A stretch of DNA of 35,449 bases, from contig DAOUMU010000376.1 in the NCBI GenBank assembly GCA_034409055.1, positions 1 through 35,449 of the forward strand. The letters run 5' to 3'. The DNA is from DAOUMU01 sp034409055. GTDB taxonomy: Bacteria; Chloroflexota; Anaerolineae; 4572-78; J111. Made by a program: the position numbers and the translations under genes. Positions 1 to 6,163 of this stretch are shown piece after piece (position 1 is the first letter of the stretch; each line of letters starts with the position of its first letter). The notes under the pieces were generated by a model that saw only the letters and a list, made by a program, of their open reading frames with translations, had not been told where the DNA came from and did no database searches.

Positions 1-96
1 GGTTGGGGCTGTATTGTCAACAATCTGGTCAAGATTGCTGAAGCCATACTCAAGCCGCGCCGCCGGAAACGACGCTCGGCGGTGGCAGTGGCTTGA
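1..96 (+). pseudogene. C-terminal end of a transposase-like protein (partial at window edge)
   Basis: An open frame enters from the left edge and stops at TGA 94-96. The 31 residues contain G-W-G-C-I-V-N-N-L-V-K-I-A and end in a basic PRRRKRR tail. DDE transposases of the ISNCY/IS5-like group often end with a similar W-G-x-x-x-N-N-L-V-K-I motif, so an insertion-sequence transposase is the best guess. Too little is visible to name the family. About 45 bases of spacer, including the short inverted repeat GTTTC/GAAAC at 102-117, separate it from the next gene and could belong to the element's right end. Confidence 0.4.
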
Positions 97-140
97 ACAG
101 GGTTTCCTGACAGAAACTAGGCTAGTGAGAGGTCAAGATA

Positions 141-437
141 ATGACTGCTTTAACAGAGGTTTTGTTTGAAGAAGGTTACGATTCTTCTGAAGAGCTGATC
201 CGAGATTGGACCTTAATGATGGCTCTGTCCAGATTAGAACAGTATCAAGCAGAGTGCGAATTCTTTGAGCGTAAATACAATATGACGCTTGAAGAATTTG
301 AACACCTAGCTCATGAGCAAAAGGGGCAGGAAGATTTCGAACAAGAAGAAGATATCGAAGATTGGGAGTTCTCTGCCCAAGCTCTAAATTGGTGGCAAGC
401 CAAAGTTGAGGAACTACATCGTGCTGCCGACGCTTAG
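141..437 (+). CDS. small acidic protein, putative antitoxin of a TumE-like pair
   Basis: This encodes 98 residues, very rich in Glu and Asp and predicted mostly helical; a run of acidic residues lies around 68-80. A GAGAGG ribosome site at 127-132 stands 8 bases before ATG 141. I do not recognise the domain. Its job is inferred from position: it overlaps the start of a TumE-like protein, and toxin-antitoxin pairs are usually small, adjacent and translationally coupled, with an acidic antitoxin. No DNA-binding helix-turn-helix is obvious, so autoregulation cannot be argued from the sequence. Confidence 0.65.
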   Translation: MTALTEVLFEEGYDSSEELIRDWTLMMALSRLEQYQAECEFFERKYNMTLEEFEHLAHEQKGQEDFEQEEDIEDWEFSAQALNWWQAKVEELHRAADA

Positions 438-777
438 AAAACATGCTGGCATCATCCAGAGCTATAAGATTACCCGATTTGAACAGGCTGGCTCCTCTTT
501 CAGACTACGTGCCCAACTGACATTAACCGATGGCTCCCAACTTTATCTCCGGGAGACGGTTATTGGTGGGACAAAACGCAAATATGCTTATCACTGGCAG
601 GATACTGACGGCAACCTATTGATCCGTTGGGATAATGCTCCCGATTGGGACGTAGAAACTTTCCCCCATCACAAGCACCTTGGCGACCAACGAAACGTGG
701 CTCCTTCTTATGAACGGACTCTGGAACAAGTTTTGGCAGTAATTGAGAAAGAGATGACAACAAAACAAGCCAAATAA
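421..777 (+). CDS. TumE-family (DUF6516-like) toxin component
   Basis: The protein matches the TumE/DUF6516 pattern. A strand pair with F-R-L-R-A-Q-L and D-G-S-Q-L-Y-L-R-E is followed by K-Y-A-Y-H-W-Q-D, then W-D-N-A-P, F-P-H-H-K-H and a C-terminal helix L-E-Q-V-L. The conserved Y-H-W-Q and F-P-H-H-x-H blocks are the family hallmark. The GTG at 421 is chosen because GAGGA at 408-412 lies 8 bases before it; a longer TTG start at 406 is possible. The start lies inside the preceding gene, so the two are translationally coupled. The family is annotated as a toxin, but its molecular target is not evident from sequence. Length (118 residues) is normal. Confidence 0.75.
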   Translation: MLPTLRKHAGIIQSYKITRFEQAGSSFRLRAQLTLTDGSQLYLRETVIGGTKRKYAYHWQDTDGNLLIRWDNAPDWDVETFPHHKHLGDQRNVAPSYERTLEQVLAVIEKEMTTKQAK

Positions 778-810
778 TTGCATCTACACGCCCAGGTAAC
801 GCTCCTACGA

Positions 811-831
811 CCCCGCCGAAGCGGGGTTTTT
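811..831 (+). terminator. rho-independent terminator of the toxin-antitoxin pair
   Basis: Perfect 6-bp stem CCCCGC/GCGGGG (811-816 and 821-826) with a CGAA tetraloop, followed by TTTTT. It ends the toxin-antitoxin transcript 34 bases after the toxin stop codon. Confidence 0.9.
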
Positions 832-895
832 GTTTATTTAGGGCCATTGGGTTACTTTTGTACTACTGCAAAATTTTTTTTCCAGAAGTTCAATC

Positions 896-924
896 TTGAC
901 ATTGAGGAAAATACATGTTATAGT
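896..924 (+). promoter_or_regulatory. sigma70-type promoter of the first TetR gene
   Basis: A perfect TTGACA (896-901), a 17-base spacer and TATAGT (919-924), with a TG extended -10 dinucleotide at 916-917. The expected start of transcription is near 931, directly before the operator at 935-952. Confidence 0.85.
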
Positions 925-934
925 CTTATTAAAC

Positions 935-952
935 ATACCGACCGTTTAGTAT
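935..952 (+). promoter_or_regulatory. TetR operator, site 1 (autoregulation)
   Basis: ATACCGACCGTTTAGTAT is an imperfect palindrome with outer ATAC/GTAT arms; one base further out the arms extend to ACATAC/GTATGT. It overlies the predicted start of transcription, where a bound repressor would block initiation. It matches site 2 at 1611-1628 at most positions; the shared consensus is ATACCGRYCGTTYRGTAT. ACCGnnCGnT-like cores are typical of TetR operators. Confidence 0.75.
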
Positions 953-976
953 GTAATATTCCGGAAAAATTATCTG

Positions 977-1588
977 ATGCCCAAAACCCAGAGACAACTC
1001 CAGAGTGAGCAGACAAGACAGAAAATCATCGAAGCGGCCACGCAGCTCTTTGTCCGTAAGGGTTTCTACGGCACCTCGATGGCCGACCTGGCCCAGGCTA
1101 CCGGGCTGACCAAGGGGGCATTCTACCATCATTTTGAAAACAAAGATGCTCTCTTCTTTGCCGTCATCGAAACGGTGCGCGACACCTGGGACCAGGGAGT
1201 AGCTCGTGATGTACTCGAGGCCAACAAGGATGCCCTGACCCGGCTGACTATCCTGTTCGACAATCACGCCCGTCTAATCAGCCAGAATGATAAGCTCTGT
1301 CTGGTGCTGAATGGCCTAATTATGGAGATGGAGGGCGTCAACCCGGCTTTTATGACCGCCCTGCAAGAGATTTACGCCGATCTGACTCGCTTTATTGAAC
1401 ATATCATCAAGAAGGGACAGGCCGCCGGTCAGGTACGGTCCGACCTGGACGCCCGCCTGACGGCCCTCAACATCGTGGGCATGCTCAGAGGTGTCGGCTG
1501 TTCCCGGGTATTCCATTGGATGGATGTGGACTACGCCGACATGACGGAGACGTTGAAGCAGATGCTCCTGGACGGTCTACGCTCGTAG
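977..1588 (+). CDS. TetR/AcrR-family transcriptional repressor
   Basis: 203 residues with a classic TetR N-terminus: helix 1 with I-I-E-A-A-T-Q-L-F, then the helix-turn-helix at about residues 33-52 (T-S-M-A-D-L-A-Q...T-K-G-A-F-Y-H-H-F) and the N-K-D-A-L-F continuation. The C-terminal ligand-binding region is divergent, so the effector is unknown. The start ATG 977 has only a weak ribosome site. A strong promoter with an operator at its start site precedes the gene, and a second copy of the operator lies in the promoter of the following hydrolase gene. The simplest reading is a repressor controlling itself and the hydrolase, released by a small hydrophobic ligand. Confidence 0.92.
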   Translation: MPKTQRQLQSEQTRQKIIEAATQLFVRKGFYGTSMADLAQATGLTKGAFYHHFENKDALFFAVIETVRDTWDQGVARDVLEANKDALTRLTILFDNHARLISQNDKLCLVLNGLIMEMEGVNPAFMTALQEIYADLTRFIEHIIKKGQAAGQVRSDLDARLTALNIVGMLRGVGCSRVFHWMDVDYADMTETLKQMLLDGLRS

Positions 1589-1605
1589 TATCTTTTTTTG
1601 TTTTG

Positions 1606-1635
1606 TTGACATACCGGTCGTTCGGTATCTATTTA
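1606..1635 (+). promoter_or_regulatory. promoter for the alpha/beta hydrolase gene
   Basis: Perfect TTGACA at 1606-1611, then an 18-base spacer to TATTTA at 1630-1635. The -10 assignment is tentative. The operator at 1611-1628 fills the spacer. The leader to the hydrolase start is about 240 bases and holds two strong hairpins. Confidence 0.6.
1611..1628 (+). promoter_or_regulatory. TetR operator, site 2
   Basis: ATACCGGTCGTTCGGTAT has perfect 6-bp arms (ATACCG/CGGTAT) and sits between the -35 and -10 elements. It shares the ATACCG..CGTT..GTAT pattern with the site before the TetR gene, which ties the hydrolase to the same repressor. Confidence 0.75.
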
Positions 1636-1717
1636 TGTCTTATTCTAATGGGGGTGTTTCATTTACTTTAGAAAGAGGAGTACCCAAGGGGCATAAATAC
1701 CCAAGGGGCATAGACCA

Positions 1718-1756
1718 GCACGCCCACGTGCGGCTCCGTTTGGCACGTGGGCGTGC
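1718..1756. repeat. hairpin with perfect 14-bp stem
   Basis: GCACGCCCACGTGC (1718-1731) and its exact reverse complement (1743-1756) flank an 11-base loop. No T-run follows, so it is not a standard terminator. It lies in the leader between the operator and the hydrolase. Two copies of ACCCAAGGGGCATA precede it, at about 1682 and 1699. Confidence 0.7.
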
Positions 1757-1794
1757 CAAACTCCTCATAGCCCAAACCATACCTTGTAGTAGAT

Positions 1795-1829
1795 GCATCC
1801 CCATGCCTCTACCGCGGGCATAGGGATGC
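1795..1829. repeat. hairpin with 13-bp stem sharing a 15-mer with 13473-13487
   Basis: GCATCCCCATGCC (1795-1807) pairs with 1817-1829 at 12 of 13 positions. The reverse complement of 1816-1830, GGCATCCCTATGCCC, occurs exactly at 13473-13487. It looks like a short dispersed palindromic repeat, placed 49 bases before the hydrolase start. Confidence 0.65.
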
Positions 1830-1878
1830 CTTGCTACATTTTGCAACAGAAACTAATGTAGAAATTGGAGGAGGTGTC

Positions 1879-2772
1879 ATGACAGGGACAATTGTAACAA
1901 CAGGGATTCTGCTCCTGCTTGCTTCAATGGCAGTATCTATCCTCACGGTTGGTTTATCCTGGCTGATCGCCAGACTGTCTTGTCGGCCCAAGCGGCGTTT
2001 GCCGGCCGAGACACCGGCTGACTACGGTTTACCTTTCGAGACGGTTACCTTCACCAGTCACGGGGTACCGCTCAAGGGTTGGTTTATCTCTCCTAACGGT
2101 AATCCAACACCACGGCCCGCGGTCGTCGTGGCCCACGGCTGGGCATCTAATGCCACTCGGATGTTACCGGTGGCCCGCCTGCTGCATGAGGCCGGCTTTG
2201 GGGTCTTCCTGTACGATGCCCGTGGTCACGGGGCCAGTGGCGACGGTGGCCCCATGACGCTCTTGAAGTTCGCTCAAGACCTGATCGCCGCCGTCGACTA
2301 CCTGGCAGGACGATCTGAGGTGGACATGACCCGGCTGGGGGTGGTCGGTCACTCCATGGGTGGGTCGGGAGCCATCCTGGCTACCTCGATGGAGCCCCGC
2401 ATCCAGGCCCTGGTCACCAGTTCAGCCTTTGCTGATCCAGCCGATGTCACCCGCATCATCGTGCGGAACCGCCATTTGCCCCATTGGCCCTTTTTTGGAC
2501 TGCTTAACTATTTCTTTGAGCGCTGGTTGGGTACGACGATGGCAGATATTGCTCCCCAGAATCGAGTCGGTCGGATAACCGTGCCCCTGCTCCTCATCCA
2601 CGGCGATTCCGACCACTTTGTGCCTCCCACCAATTTGGAAACCCTTTACGCTCGCGCCCAACAAGCATATGTGCAAAGATGGCTAGCCCCTGGTCGCCGC
2701 CACTCGAATGTCGTGCCAGATCCCGAATATGGTTCGCGGGTTACCGAGTTCCTGGATAAACATTTGTCGTAA
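1879..2772 (+). CDS. membrane-anchored alpha/beta hydrolase
   Basis: 297 residues. A hydrophobic N-terminal helix (about residues 4-30) anchors the enzyme, and an alpha/beta hydrolase fold follows. Visible motifs are V-V-V-A-H-G-W near the oxyanion strand, Y-D-A-R-G-H-G, and the nucleophile elbow G-H-S-M-G-G with Ser159. Asp245 (H-G-D-S-D-H-F-V-P) and His275 (R-R-H-S-N) complete the triad. The start is ATG 1879 behind the strong ribosome site GGAGGAGGTG (1867-1876). The substrate is unknown; an esterase, lipase or peptidase acting at the membrane is possible. An operator for the upstream TetR lies in its promoter, so it probably handles the compound that regulator senses. Confidence 0.9.
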   Translation: MTGTIVTTGILLLLASMAVSILTVGLSWLIARLSCRPKRRLPAETPADYGLPFETVTFTSHGVPLKGWFISPNGNPTPRPAVVVAHGWASNATRMLPVARLLHEAGFGVFLYDARGHGASGDGGPMTLLKFAQDLIAAVDYLAGRSEVDMTRLGVVGHSMGGSGAILATSMEPRIQALVTSSAFADPADVTRIIVRNRHLPHWPFFGLLNYFFERWLGTTMADIAPQNRVGRITVPLLLIHGDSDHFVPPTNLETLYARAQQAYVQRWLAPGRRHSNVVPDPEYGSRVTEFLDKHLS

Positions 2773-2819
2773 TTATTCACCTCCATGTCATTCCTTCGTC
2801 AAACTCAGGACAGAAAGGG

Positions 2820-2848
2820 TTGACATTGTTCCTTTAGTGTGTTAAAAT
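2820..2848 (+). promoter_or_regulatory. sigma70-type promoter of the second TetR operon
   Basis: Perfect TTGACA (2820-2825), a 17-base spacer and TAAAAT (2843-2848), with an extended TG at 2840-2841. The operator at 2846-2871 overlaps the -10 element and the expected start near 2855. Confidence 0.85.
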
Positions 2849-2871
2849 ATGGGTGACCACCCACCCATATT
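2846..2871 (+). promoter_or_regulatory. palindromic operator of the second TetR
   Basis: Perfect 9-bp arms AATATGGGT (2846-2854) and ACCCATATT (2863-2871) with an 8-base centre, so 26 bp in all. It covers the end of the -10 element and the transcription start. Its sequence differs from the ATACCG operators, which fits a second, independent regulator acting on its own operon. Confidence 0.8.
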
Positions 2872-2896
2872 ATCTACACTAAGTAAGGAGTAAACA

Positions 2897-3526
2897 ATGT
2901 CCCGTCCACCTAAAGCCGTCAGGGAAGAAATTTTGAGCGAGACCCGGCAACGCTTACTGGCAGCAGCCGCAGCCGAGTTCACCCGCGAGGGATATGTTGG
3001 GGCGAACATTAATCGCATCTCGACCGCGGCCGGCTTTGCCAAGGGCACCATCTACAACTACTTCCCCAGTAAGCGGGCCCTGATGCTGGCCCTGATTGAT
3101 GAAATTGCCGCCGTGCACATTGATTTCATTCTCCAACAGGTTAAGCCGGAAGAGGGTCCACCCCAGCGGTTGGTACGCTTCTTCAGTGCCGGTTTTGCTT
3201 TTGTCGAGCAGCATCCCTCCCAGGCCCCGGTCGTTATTAATGCCCTCTACGGTCCTGACGAAGAATTCAAACAGCGGGTTTATCAAGCCTATGCCCCCTT
3301 GTTCACGCTGCTTATTGAGGACATTATTGGGGCCGGTGTCGCCCGAGGTAACTTCCGTCCACTGGACCCAAATGTAACGGCGGCCCTGGTCATGACCATC
3401 TATCTGGGTGGTTGCTCCCTGTTTAAGCCCAATGGCACGATTTTTCTTGATCCCGATCAGGTGGTGACCTTCATCCTGGAAGGCATTTGTCGGCGGGACC
3501 CCCCTATTTTACAAAGAGAGGTGTGA
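2897..3526 (+). CDS. TetR/AcrR-family regulator heading the radical SAM-DUF116 operon
   Basis: 209 residues. The helix-turn-helix lies at about 37-56 (A-N-I-N-R-I-S-T-A-A-G-F-A-K-G-T-I-Y-N-Y-F), followed by P-S-K-R-A-L-M. The C-terminal half resembles the TetR C-terminal fold found in many YerO/FadR-like repressors, but no ligand can be inferred. AAGGAG at 2884-2889 supports ATG 2897. The stop codon TGA (3524-3526) is one base from the start of the radical SAM gene, so the two are co-translated. A consensus promoter with a 26-bp palindrome stands upstream, predicting autorepression of the whole three-gene operon. Confidence 0.92.
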   Translation: MSRPPKAVREEILSETRQRLLAAAAAEFTREGYVGANINRISTAAGFAKGTIYNYFPSKRALMLALIDEIAAVHIDFILQQVKPEEGPPQRLVRFFSAGFAFVEQHPSQAPVVINALYGPDEEFKQRVYQAYAPLFTLLIEDIIGAGVARGNFRPLDPNVTAALVMTIYLGGCSLFKPNGTIFLDPDQVVTFILEGICRRDPPILQREV

Positions 3527-3527
3527 T

Positions 3528-4526
3528 ATGAACTTAACCGGTTTGCACATTTTGTTGACTTACCAATGTAACTACGAATGTGATCATTGCTTTGTCTGGG
3601 GCAGTCCCCGGCAAACGGGTGTCTTCACCCTGGCCCAACTGGAAGATGTCTATCAGCAAGCCCTTGACCTGGGAGCCATTCGTAACATTTACTTTGAAGG
3701 GGGAGAGGCATTTCTTTACTACCCCATTCTGGTCAAAGCCGTCGCCCGGGCCAAAACTTTAGGTTTCTGGACCGGCATCGTGACCAACAGCTACTGGGCC
3801 ACGAGTGTAGAAGATGCCCTGGCATGGCTGCAGCCCCTGGCCGAGGCCGGCCTGGATAGAATCGAGTTATCCAGTGATCTCTTCCATGGTGACCAGATGG
3901 AGACAATCGAATCCCGTCACGGTCTGGCGGCCGTTAACCAGCTTGAGTTAAAGGCCGATACCATCTGCATTGACCCCCCGACCGGTTATCGCGATCCCAC
4001 CTATTCTGAGCCAGGGGCTCCGGTTACCGGCAGCGAGGTGATGTACCGGGGTCGGGCCGCCGAGGCTTTGATCGAGGGCTTGCCGCGTTTGCCCTGGCAG
4101 TCGTTCACCACCTGCCCCTATGAGGATCTGGCCAATCCGCGTCGCATCCATCTCGATCCGTTGGGCAACCTGCATCTCTGCCAGGGGCTGGTGATGGGTA
4201 ACCTGTTCCAACCTGTCCTGAGCGAAGCCGAAGGGCCTGCCCTGAGCGAAGCCGAAGGGCCTGTCCTGAGCGAAGCCGAAGGGCCTGTCCTGAGCGAAGC
4301 CGAAGGGCAACCGCTCAAACAAATCGTTGAAGCTTATAATCCGGCCACACACCCCATTGTGGGACCATTGCTGGCCGGAGGACCGGCCCAACTGGTGCAA
4401 CGCTACGACCTTGACCACCAGTCCGGTTATGTGGATGCCTGCCATCTGTGCTATACTGCCCGGCAAGCCCTGCGGGCTCGTTTTCCCGAAACACTTGGTC
4501 CGGACCAGATGTATGGGCTATTCTGA
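3528..4526 (+). CDS. radical SAM protein with in-frame repeat insertion
   Basis: 332 residues. The radical SAM motif C-x3-C-x2-C is Cys14, Cys18 and Cys21, followed by F-E-G-G-E-A-F, the SAM-binding GGE strand. Cys196, Cys218, Cys305 and Cys308 (C-H-L-C) could hold an auxiliary iron-sulfur cluster, as in SPASM or twitch enzymes. Residues about 229-260 are four copies of P-x-L-S-E-A-E-G, encoded by four 24-base direct repeats. This is a genomic repeat inserted without breaking the frame, between Cys218 and the C-terminal cysteines. The gene sits between a TetR regulator and a DUF116 protein. The substrate is unknown. A peptide- or cofactor-modifying role is inferred only from the fold and from the partner. 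Confidence 0.88.
   Translation: MNLTGLHILLTYQCNYECDHCFVWGSPRQTGVFTLAQLEDVYQQALDLGAIRNIYFEGGEAFLYYPILVKAVARAKTLGFWTGIVTNSYWATSVEDALAWLQPLAEAGLDRIELSSDLFHGDQMETIESRHGLAAVNQLELKADTICIDPPTGYRDPTYSEPGAPVTGSEVMYRGRAAEALIEGLPRLPWQSFTTCPYEDLANPRRIHLDPLGNLHLCQGLVMGNLFQPVLSEAEGPALSEAEGPVLSEAEGPVLSEAEGQPLKQIVEAYNPATHPIVGPLLAGGPAQLVQRYDLDHQSGYVDACHLCYTARQALRARFPETLGPDQMYGLF
4212..4307 (+). repeat. four 24-bp tandem repeats inside the radical SAM gene
   Basis: Units at 4212-4235, 4236-4259, 4260-4283 and 4284-4307. Units 1, 3 and 4 are identical; unit 2 differs by one base. The reverse complement of the unit starts CCCTTCGGCTTCGCTCAGG. Related fragments lie at 13574, 19446 and 33707. Because 24 is a multiple of three, copy-number change keeps the reading frame. 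Confidence 0.95.
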
Positions 4527-4575
4527 CTTGGCCCTATTGAGGAGTGAGCAACCTCAGATGCGAACGGAGCTACTT

Positions 4576-5844
4576 ATGGAAGTGATCACCTATTCACTGC
4601 GAGACGGTCAGAAACGGTCGGAACAATATTACCGGGACATTGCCGCCTTCACCGACGAACTACTGGCCGAGGCCGCAAACCGTTCCCGGGTTGTGAAAGA
4701 TTCCCCCCCCTGGGGGGCTAGGGGGGCCGAGCAAGATTCCCCCCCCTGGGGGGCTAGGGGGGCCATCGAAGCCTTTCAGACCTACCTGCAACAGACCGGT
4801 CATGAAACACCTCGCACCCAGGCCGAATACACTTTTGAGTGGTTAACCCTGGGCGTCCTGTGGCGCACTTACGCTGGCGATGCCCTTGGCCTGACCAGGG
4901 TGCCTCGGCGAATACTGACCACCCTGGTGCACCTGCGCCAGCAGAGAGACTTGTTGAAGTCAGCCGTCGATTTCCTGCGGGGTGTGTTAGGGAGTATCTT
5001 TTTGCTGCCCCGTAACTACCAACCGGCTGAAATCCCGACCCCGACCTTGGACCACCTCGATCAACTGTTGGCTTGGCTGGCCGCAACCGGCGACTTCAGG
5101 GAGGAAGTCAAGCGACTGGGCCGGTGGCGAGACTTCCTGGCCAGTCAACCTGCCGGGGAAGCAACCGAAAGTCTGGCCATGGCTATCTCCTTCGCGGCCT
5201 GGTTCGAGGCTCGTAGCGAAACGGTTTTGGGGCGTTACACCCCCCACGTCGAGCGGTTCCTGGCCGAAAGCCACCCCGGTTACCGCTGGCAAGAGAATGT
5301 TATTTTTTGCGGTCGGCGGCGGGTCGAGTATCATCTGAACATGGTCGGCACGGAGATCCTGAACCGGGCTTTTCGGGAAGCGTTTCGTACTACCGCCCGG
5401 AAGATCGTCCTGGTCCCACCCTGTATGAAGGCCCAACCGGACGACCTGTGTCAGGCCCACCTGACCCCGTTTGGCTCCCGTTGCCTCGGTTGCACACCCG
5501 GCTGCCGGATTCATCAATTGACCAAACTGGGCCAGAAGCATGGCTTCGAGGTCCTCATTCTGCCTCACGAATTGTCGGTTTTTTCAAAGGGTGGCTTGGA
5601 GCCGGTAGAGGGTAACGCCGTAGGCATTGTCGGTATCTCCTGTGCCCTGACCAACGTCTCCGGTGGCTGGCAGACCAAAGACCTGGGCATTCCGGCCCAG
5701 GGTGTCCTGTTGGACTATTGCGGCTGTCGCTATCACTGGCACAAGCAGGGCATTCCAACCGACATCAACGTCGGCCAACTTCTGCGAGTACTGAACATCG
5801 ACCCGCGCCAGTCTCAGGAGAGGCGTAATAATGATGAGAAATAA
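4576..5844 (+). CDS. DUF116-domain protein, partner of the radical SAM enzyme
   Basis: 422 residues from ATG 4576, which has GGAG 6 bases upstream; ATG 4558 or ATG 4513 (overlapping the previous gene) are alternatives. The C-terminal half matches DUF116: a strand ending L-V-P-P-C, then C...C-x2-C-x3-C (L-C-Q-A-H, S-R-C-L-G-C-T-P-G-C) around residues 280-310, and later C-A-L-T-N and D-Y-C-G-C. These cysteines probably bind metal or an iron-sulfur cluster. The N-terminal 250 residues are helical and unrecognised. Residues about 42-63 are an in-frame low-complexity insertion (DSPPWGARGA twice). DUF116 genes often neighbour radical SAM genes. The activity is unknown. Confidence 0.82.
   Translation: MEVITYSLRDGQKRSEQYYRDIAAFTDELLAEAANRSRVVKDSPPWGARGAEQDSPPWGARGAIEAFQTYLQQTGHETPRTQAEYTFEWLTLGVLWRTYAGDALGLTRVPRRILTTLVHLRQQRDLLKSAVDFLRGVLGSIFLLPRNYQPAEIPTPTLDHLDQLLAWLAATGDFREEVKRLGRWRDFLASQPAGEATESLAMAISFAAWFEARSETVLGRYTPHVERFLAESHPGYRWQENVIFCGRRRVEYHLNMVGTEILNRAFREAFRTTARKIVLVPPCMKAQPDDLCQAHLTPFGSRCLGCTPGCRIHQLTKLGQKHGFEVLILPHELSVFSKGGLEPVEGNAVGIVGISCALTNVSGGWQTKDLGIPAQGVLLDYCGCRYHWHKQGIPTDINVGQLLRVLNIDPRQSQERRNNDEK
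4699..4764 (+). repeat. two 30-bp GC-rich repeats inside the DUF116 gene
   Basis: Copies at 4699-4728 and 4735-4764 are identical, with a 36-base period. Each carries runs of C8, G6 and G6 around a CTAG core (CCCCTGGGGGGCTAGGGGGG) and is itself nearly palindromic. It reads through in frame. It is unrelated to the 24-bp repeat in the neighbouring gene. Confidence 0.92.
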
Positions 5845-5914
5845 GACGAAATAGGACAGGCTATAGCTTTTTAGAAAAAAATTTTGAGTTCGTACCCAGG
5901 CAGGCACAGGTAGT

Positions 5915-6044
5915 AACGACTTCAGTCGTTGTTGACATCCAGACCCTAAAGGCCTTACCAGAGTCGAATATCCCATAGTTTTCTGGTGTATTCGAGCCTT
6001 TCTTGGATAATAAACACCACCTTGGAGACCTTTAGGGTCTTTTT
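5915..6044 (+). terminator. structured intergenic region ending in a branched terminator-like fold
   Basis: This occupies most of the 319-base gap after the DUF116 gene. First comes a small hairpin AACGAC-TTCA-GTCGTT (5915-5930). Then AGACCCTAAAGG (5941-5952) pairs exactly with CCTTTAGGGTCT (6029-6040), enclosing an inner stem TCGAATA/TATTCGA (5964-5970 and 5989-5995), and five T residues follow at 6040-6044. It could terminate the DUF116 operon. The 76-base interior is too long for an ordinary terminator and suggests a repeat element or a structured RNA. Confidence 0.55.
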
Positions 6045-6129
6045 GTGTGCCAGGTAAGCCCGCTGTAGCCTCCAGAAAGATCAGCCAATCGCCCAGGTTG
6101 AAATATTTTCTTAAAAGTGGATTAGGTCA

Positions 6130-6135
6130 TATAAT
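6130..6135 (+). promoter_or_regulatory. -10 element before the DJ-1/cupin operon
   Basis: A perfect TATAAT lies 28 bases before the start codon of the first operon gene. No good -35 hexamer stands 16-18 bases upstream, so activator dependence or an alternative architecture is possible. Confidence 0.45.
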
Positions 6136-6163
6136 CTGCCTGAAAAATCATAGGAGGATCTAA

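Noticed and set aside
102..117. Operator palindrome GTTTC/GAAAC before the toxin-antitoxin pair
   Set aside because: Five-bp arms are too short to distinguish from chance, and it may belong to the insertion-sequence end.
3948..4466. 172-codon minus-strand frame with P-F-G-F-A-Q-D-R repeats
   Set aside because: This is the shadow of the radical SAM gene; the repeats come from the 24-bp units on the other strand.
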